From assembly GCA_023410595.1 (NCBI GenBank), contig JAEYPO010000034.1:62001-126000 (forward strand): 64,000 nucleotides of DNA. Reading direction: 5' to 3'. The notes under the pieces were generated by a model. That model saw only the letters and a program-made list of their open reading frames with translations. It made no database searches and was not told the DNA's origin. Every line of letters begins with the position of its first letter. Position 1 is the stretch's first letter. The DNA is from Bacillota bacterium. GTDB lineage: Bacteria > Bacillota > Clostridia > Christensenellales > SZUA-584. A program made the translations under genes and the position numbers. Below are positions 60,179 through 64,000 of this stretch, piece by piece.

Positions 60179-61102
60179 ATGAAAGAGCCTTTTATTTTTT
60201 TATCGGATGAAATAACCCGGGCAAACGCTTATGACTTAATAAGGTGGCTAAAAGACGATGAGGTGCGCAAGTTTTTAAGCGACACCCATGATGTTTGCGC
60301 CGATATAGAGCGTGTGGTAAACAAGGTTAACATGCCTGTTTTGACACACCTTTTCAACCAAAACGGCAGGTTTTATATGGCCTATGACAGAGACGGCAGG
60401 CCGGTAGGCTTTATAAGGCTTATCATTAGAAACGCCGAAACGGAGATTGTCATCGTGGTTGGTGACCGGTACAACTGGGGCAAAAGACTGGGAACGAGCA
60501 CTATTCAGGAAAGCTTGAAGATCGCTTTTTTCGAACTTAGGTCAAAACGTGTTGTGGCAAAAATACATAAAGATAACATACGCTCTATAAGAGCCTTTAT
60601 CAGCACGGGATTTAAGCTAAGCCATGAGTCCGCGATGACTAAAAGCTTTTCCATAACAATGGAAGAATATCTTGAATCCGTCAGGAACCGCATTATCGCT
60701 CCGGGCGTCATCTATATTACCGAGCTTGACAACAAGAGGCTTAGAAAGCTGATAAGCGATAAATTAAAAGACGGCGCCTGTAAGCAGACGGTAAAAGACC
60801 TAGAGGCCGAAATTAAAAGAGCAAAGATCGTCGAGCCGCCGCAGCTTCCCCATGACGTCGTGACCATGAACTCGAGGGCGCTGCTTTCCTTAAACGACGA
60901 CGATATGGAGGTATCTTTAGTTTACCCGCATGCCTCGGATTCGTCTCAGAGCAGGCTGTCCGTATTGTCACCAATCGGCACGGCTATACTTGGGTACAGC
61001 GAAGGCGACAATATCCGTTGGGATACCCCCGCCGGTATTGCGCACATCGAGATCAAAAAGCTCCTCTATCAGCCCGAAGCCGCAGGCCATTATCACTTAT
61101 AA
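60179..61102 (+). CDS. GNAT acetyltransferase-Rnk fusion protein
   Basis: A 307-residue protein with two domains. Residues 1-165 form a GNAT N-acetyltransferase of the RimJ/RimL type (VRKFLSDTHDVC, GRFYMAYDRDGRPVGFIRLI, YNWGKRLGTSTIQESLKIAF as the acetyl-CoA region, IHKDNIRSIRAFISTGFK). Residues 175-307 form a complete Rnk module (IYITELDNKRLRKLISDKL, LPHDVVTMNSRALL, LSVLSPIGTAILGYSEGD, EIKKLLYQPEA), very similar to the free Rnk protein at 58031-58450. The acetyl-acceptor is unknown; the Rnk part suggests RNA polymerase as target or docking site (inference). ATG with AAGGA. Confidence 0.85.
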   Translation: MKEPFIFLSDEITRANAYDLIRWLKDDEVRKFLSDTHDVCADIERVVNKVNMPVLTHLFNQNGRFYMAYDRDGRPVGFIRLIIRNAETEIVIVVGDRYNWGKRLGTSTIQESLKIAFFELRSKRVVAKIHKDNIRSIRAFISTGFKLSHESAMTKSFSITMEEYLESVRNRIIAPGVIYITELDNKRLRKLISDKLKDGACKQTVKDLEAEIKRAKIVEPPQLPHDVVTMNSRALLSLNDDDMEVSLVYPHASDSSQSRLSVLSPIGTAILGYSEGDNIRWDTPAGIAHIEIKKLLYQPEAAGHYHL

Positions 61103-61143
61103 AGCAGAAGAAGGGTTATAAACCGTTCTTACGATTCCTGTCT

Positions 61144-61180
61144 ACACACCGGCAAGCCTCACGGCTTGATGGGGACTCTG
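61144..61180. repeat. Short hairpin element shared with the dgt leader
   Basis: CACCGGCAAGCCTCACG here is identical to bases at about 38908-38930, and the match continues as RCTT..TGGG.AC.C. The core CAAGCC-TCAC-GGCTTG forms a hairpin; on the minus strand its loop is GTGA. It lies 42 bases after the GNAT-Rnk stop. Confidence 0.55.
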
Positions 61181-61181
61181 T

Positions 61182-61219
61182 TTTAAAAATGGCTGCATGC
61201 TTTAAAGCATGCAGCCATT
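61182..61219 (-). terminator. Terminator of the cold-shock gene, perfect palindrome
   Basis: AATGGCTGCATGC-TTTAAA-GCATGCAGCCATT (61188-61219) is a perfect palindrome; on the minus strand it is followed by TTTTAAAA. It lies 31 bases after the csp stop and may also block read-through from the GNAT-Rnk gene on the other strand. Confidence 0.85.
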
Positions 61220-61250
61220 ACCATTACAACTCCTGATTTAAGTCAATCAA

Positions 61251-61463
61251 TTACGATATGCGTACATTGACTGCCCTCAGCCTGTTCCTGTTTTTCGGAT
61301 CTGCTTCAGTATCAAAAGTAACTCTCTGTCCTTCCGACAGAGACTTATAACCTTCAGTCATGATTGCCGTGAAGTGCACAAAGCAATCCTCTCCTCCATC
61401 ATCATTGGAAATAAATCCATAGCCTTTTTCCGCGTTAAACCATTTTACTGTACCACTATACAT
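61251..61463 (-). CDS. csp: Cold-shock protein (CspA family)
   Basis: A 70-residue single-domain RNA chaperone. RNP1 KGYGFIS and RNP2-like CFVHFTAI are present on the OB fold (MYSGTVKWFNAEKGYGF). The ATG at 61463 follows GGGAGG at 8 bases; the longer frame from 61526 is not expected. Its 5' leader of about 158 bases from the promoter at 61628-61656 is as long as that of E. coli cspA, which is regulated by temperature-dependent folding. A DEAD-box helicase gene faces away from it. Confidence 0.95.
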   Translation of the reverse strand: MYSGTVKWFNAEKGYGFISNDDGGEDCFVHFTAIMTEGYKSLSEGQRVTFDTEADPKNRNRLRAVNVRIS

Positions 61464-61866
61464 TGTCGGTACCTCCCAATAAATATTATATCCTGTACAA
61501 ATAAAATCACATGTTATGTAAATCATTCACACCCCAAAAAGTTTAGACTTTTCGGAGGCCCTGTATTAAATGAAGGAATGACTTACAAAACATGTGAACT
61601 CAATCGGTACATTTAGAATACTTTTTAATATTAACACGACTTTCTTCGAATGTAAAGTATATCCGATAAGGCATTTCAGTCTATCAGATTGTTTCGTAAA
61701 AACTTATAAACACGCAAAAACTAAACGCCTTAAAATAATTCAGAAAATAATTACCACTCTATCAAGTCGCACAATTTGCCGGGAAACCCGTATTAAAAAC
61801 AAGGGTTGTATTGCTTGATCTGTAATCGTTCTTATGCGCCGTAATTTAAGCAGCTTTTACTAAGCC
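61464..61866. other. Leader of the cold-shock gene and divergent spacer
   Basis: Between csp and the helicase promoter. On the minus strand it carries the csp leader, with a 9-pair hairpin CCGAAAAGT..ACTTTTTGG near 61530-61555 and a second TATAAT close to the start codon. No gene is seen. Confidence 0.5.
61628..61656 (-). promoter_or_regulatory. Promoter of the cold-shock gene
   Basis: TTTACA (61651-61656) and TAATAT (61628-61633) on the minus strand are 17 bases apart; the predicted start near 61621 gives a leader of about 158 bases. Confidence 0.55.
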
Positions 61867-61895
61867 TTTACAAACAGTAAAGAATACTATATAAT
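61867..61895 (+). promoter_or_regulatory. Promoter of the DEAD-box helicase gene
   Basis: TTTACA (61867-61872) and TATAAT (61890-61895) with a 17-base spacer. The predicted transcript starts near 61903 and has a leader of about 243 bases with the stem GTACGGG..CCCGTAC. A second TATAAT is at 61924-61929. Confidence 0.72.
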
Positions 61896-62145
61896 CGTCT
61901 TTGTATTATTAGTATCGTTTGAGTATAATCTCAAAGCATTCCCTAAAAAGAATCGCGCTTTACATACAAGTCGTATTTTTAATACATCAAGTACGGGAAA
62001 TTGTGGCCCGTACGGCTTTAAGCGGGGCTTTCCGGCTCCGGCTAAAAAGTACGAACTTGTGGCGTAATAACAAATTCGAGAGACTTTGCTATATCGGCAT
62101 GGTCTTTATTTTTTATGTGAACACCGGAAAAGAAATGAGGAAAAT

Positions 62146-63249
62146 TTGAAATATTATGAATTACTCTCGGAAGGGATGAAGGCTACCCTGCAAAATGCGG
62201 GCTTTACAAGGCCGACTCCCATCCAGGAAAAAACGCTGGAACTCATATTCAGCAAATGGGACATCATGGGCATAGCCCAGACGGGAACGGGCAAAACAGC
62301 GGCCTTTGCCGTGCCCATAATCGAAAAAACGTTTATTAAAAACAGTAAGACGCAGACGCTTGTGCTCTGCCCTACGCGCGAACTCGCGATGCAGATAACG
62401 GGTGTATTCCGCGCGCTTTCAGCGCATACGAAGCTCCGTACCGTCAGCCTTTACGGCGGACAGGCCGCCAGCGTTCAGGTACGCGCGCTGCGGGCGGGCG
62501 CGCAGATCGTAGTAGGCACGCCGGGAAGAGTAAAGGACCTTATCGGACGAAATGTACTGAAGCTTCAGAACATCCGCACTGTCGTGCTGGATGAGGCGGA
62601 CGAGATGCTGAGCTTTGGTTTCCTGCCCGATATAACGGCAATACTGTCGCAGATCACAAACGCTCACCAGACTCTCCTGTTCTCGGCAACCATGAATAAG
62701 GCGGTGTCAGGCATTGTCAGGCAGTTTCAGCATGACCCCGTGCGCATAGAGATCAGCGGCAGCAACGAGCCTGCCGCGAACGTAAGGCAGTCGTATCTTA
62801 CCGTAGGCTCACGCAATAAATATAAGATGGTGCAGAGCCTGATACGCAAGGACAGCCCGCGGCTGGCGCTTGTCTTCTGTAATACGAAACGGCAGGTCAA
62901 GACGCTGCAGAAGCTTTTGAATGACCAGGGGCTGCCTGTAGGCTGTCTGCATGGCGATTTGAGCCAAAGCCAACGCGACGCCGTCATGGGTTCGTTCCGC
63001 GAGGGTAAAACGAACGTGATGGTCGCTACCGACGTAGCGGCGCGGGGCATTGACGTACAGGAAATCGATCTCGTTATAAACTATGACATACCCGACAAGA
63101 TGGATTACTATGTACACCGCATCGGCCGCACAGGACGCGCGGGACATTCCGGCCGGGCATGCACTCTTGTCAGCCCGCAGGACTGCGGACGCATTGCAGA
63201 AATCGAGCAGCATTTCCGCGTGGAGATTACCGAGGAAAAAGCAATATAA
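62146..63249 (+). CDS. DEAD-box RNA helicase
   Basis: A 367-residue minimal DEAD-box helicase with both RecA domains: Q motif (RPTPIQEKTLE), AQTGTGKTAAF, PTRELA, GG, TPGR, DEAD, SAT, then ALVFCNT, ATDVAARGID and HRIGRTGRAG. The C-terminal extension is short (about 15 residues), so it lacks the RNA-targeting tail of CsdA or DbpA. The start is TTG at 62146 with GAGG 6 bases upstream; the frame from 62086 has no family residues. A long leader and the neighbouring csp suggest a cold-response role (inference). Confidence 0.93.
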   Translation: MKYYELLSEGMKATLQNAGFTRPTPIQEKTLELIFSKWDIMGIAQTGTGKTAAFAVPIIEKTFIKNSKTQTLVLCPTRELAMQITGVFRALSAHTKLRTVSLYGGQAASVQVRALRAGAQIVVGTPGRVKDLIGRNVLKLQNIRTVVLDEADEMLSFGFLPDITAILSQITNAHQTLLFSATMNKAVSGIVRQFQHDPVRIEISGSNEPAANVRQSYLTVGSRNKYKMVQSLIRKDSPRLALVFCNTKRQVKTLQKLLNDQGLPVGCLHGDLSQSQRDAVMGSFREGKTNVMVATDVAARGIDVQEIDLVINYDIPDKMDYYVHRIGRTGRAGHSGRACTLVSPQDCGRIAEIEQHFRVEITEEKAI

Positions 63250-63250
63250 G

Positions 63251-63462
63251 CTATCAGGGGCCGCCTAATAAAGACAGCTCCTCAGGCTGTCGGTAAAGTA
63301 CCTTTTGTCATTCCGTCAGCTTCGCTTGAAGGAGCACAGCGACTGAGGAATCCCCTTGTTCAAAGCACTTACCATGGGATTCCCGTCCCTTCGGTCGACA
63401 GCTCGGAATGACATATGGAGTTATTTGACACTATCAGGAGCCGTCTTATAAAGGCAGCTCCT
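63251..63462. repeat. 32-base imperfect direct repeat around an inserted element
   Basis: CTATCAGGRGCCGYCTWATAAAGRCAGCTCCT occurs at 63251-63282 and again at 63431-63462 (28 of 32 bases the same). The second copy carries a working terminator. The inserted MITE-like repeat (63306-63413) lies between them. Confidence 0.7.
63306..63413. mobile_element. MITE-like element with TGTCATTCCG ends
   Basis: A 108-base segment starts TGTCATTCCG and ends CGGAATGACA, a perfect 10-bp inverted repeat, with inner matching parts GAGGAATCCC and GGGATTCCCG. Such TGTCATTCC-ended repeats are common in many gut bacteria. No coding frame and no transposase. Confidence 0.65.
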
Positions 63463-63470
63463 TTTTTATT
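63436..63470 (+). terminator. Terminator after the helicase gene
   Basis: AGGAGC / GCTCCT (63436-63441, 63457-63462) with TTTTTTATT after it. It is 187 bases from the helicase stop, on the far side of the inserted repeat. Confidence 0.75.
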
Positions 63471-63526
63471 CGCAGAATATTATCTAATACTGTCTCAAAT
63501 CAACCGCTGAGTTACTGGTAGAATAG

Positions 63527-64000
63527 TTACTTTTGTTTTTTGATATAGCGTTTTTCAACGTAAGCGACGGCTATATACATTAGCACGGCTACAACGGCAA
63601 GTATAAGTATGCTTGCCATAACGAGGTCGAGCTTGAATACCTGCCCGCCGTACACTATAAGATATCCCAGTCCCGCTTTGGATACGAGATACTCCCCTAC
63701 TATGACGCCTACCCACGTCATACCAATGTTTATTTTCAATGCCGATATAATAGACGGAACGCTGGCGGGCAATATGACCATATTGAGTATCTGTAATCTT
63801 TTCGCGCCGAACGTACGCATCAACATTATTTTCTCTTCGCTTACGTCCATAAAACCGTTCAGTACGCTAAGCACCGTTACTATTACTGAAATCAGTAGCG
63901 CCATGGTGATAATCGCGCCTTCTCCCGCACCAACCCATATTATGATAACGGGCCCCAGCGCTATCTTAGGCAGGCTGTTGAGCACAACAAGGTAAGGATC
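63527..64000 (-). CDS. ABC transporter permease (SsuC/TauC type), C-terminal fragment
   Basis: The visible 157 residues are the C-terminal part of a membrane permease; the frame continues beyond 64000 (DPYLVVLNSLPKIALGP at the edge). The motif PKIALGPVIIIWVGAG and the cytoplasmic EAA-type loop around RTFGAKRLQILNMVILPASVPSIISALKI are typical of permeases for nitrate, sulfonate, taurine or thiamine-precursor ABC importers. The end is basic (EKRYIKKQK). The substrate cannot be told from this part. Confidence 0.9.
   Translation of the reverse strand, partial: DPYLVVLNSLPKIALGPVIIIWVGAGEGAIITMALLISVIVTVLSVLNGFMDVSEEKIMLMRTFGAKRLQILNMVILPASVPSIISALKINIGMTWVGVIVGEYLVSKAGLGYLIVYGGQVFKLDLVMASILILAVVAVLMYIAVAYVEKRYIKKQK

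Noticed and set aside
59998..60210. 70-residue frame on the plus strand
   Set aside because: It overlaps the promoter and leader of the GNAT-Rnk gene and has no ribosome site or recognisable motif.
1..64000. tRNA genes, rRNA genes, prophage or full insertion sequences
   Set aside because: None was recognised on either strand; no transposase, integrase or phage structural protein is seen among the coding regions.

Overview
The window looks like chromosomal DNA from an endospore-forming, anaerobic Firmicute of the Clostridia type. The evidence is spo0A, spoIVB and spoIIM in their classical cluster, a WalRK-like two-component pair, Firmicute-style gene orders (comEC-holA-rpsT, dgt-dnaG-rpoD, tlyA-nadK-argR-recN-spoIVB-spo0A), pyruvate phosphate dikinase, frequent TTG starts with strong GGAGG-type ribosome sites, and hairpin repeats of the kind common in gut Clostridia. 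The species cannot be told from the sequence alone.

Layout. 1-1285: end of a GntR/ABC exporter operon. 1457-5436: polyamine operon (speD, an Orn/Lys/Arg decarboxylase, speE, speB) that can make putrescine and spermidine from arginine. 5538-8603: lamin-tail protein, VTC-domain protein and DUF4956 membrane protein. 8934-9982: two paralogous zinc-ribbon membrane proteins. 10158-14993: rpsT facing an operon of ECF S component, MBL hydrolase, comEC and holA. 15134-16969: asnB. 16966-21597: WalRK-like pair with two GerMN lipoproteins; the kinase appears to start at an ATT codon. 21750-31946: YgiQ radical SAM protein and a 2784-residue cyclic beta-1,2-glucan synthase-like protein. 32092-32449: RNase P RNA. 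32458-38826: dgt, dnaG, rpoD, trmK, Nif3-like and zinc-ribbon genes. 39531-39930: three tandem hairpin repeats. 39980-42607: ppdK. 42769-50802: sporulation/recombination cluster headed by a large structured RNA. 51299-55386: KaiC-like/PEP-synthase-like protein, cysteine-cluster protein and DUF2785 protein. 56005-57945: GGDEF-EAL protein. 58031-61102: cluster of Rnk/GreA-fold proteins including a GNAT-Rnk fusion. 61251-63249: divergent cold-shock protein and DEAD-box helicase with long leaders. 63306-63413: MITE-like repeat. 63527-64000: partial ABC permease.

The most exciting feature is the 590-nt noncoding RNA at 50213-50802 (minus strand). It has a near-consensus sigma-A promoter, self-complementary ends (7 bp), many internal hairpins, and lies directly upstream of a 195-residue multi-pass membrane protein at the head of the tlyA-nadK-argR-recN-spoIVB-spo0A cluster. 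Size, partner and position match the OLE RNA/OapA ribonucleoprotein system described in extremophilic and anaerobic Firmicutes. Other points worth checking are the ATT-initiated histidine kinase, the GNAT-Rnk fusion with its nearby paralogue, a structured leader with a terminator just ahead of dgt, and a KaiC-like/PEP-synthase hybrid that lacks the phosphohistidine domain.
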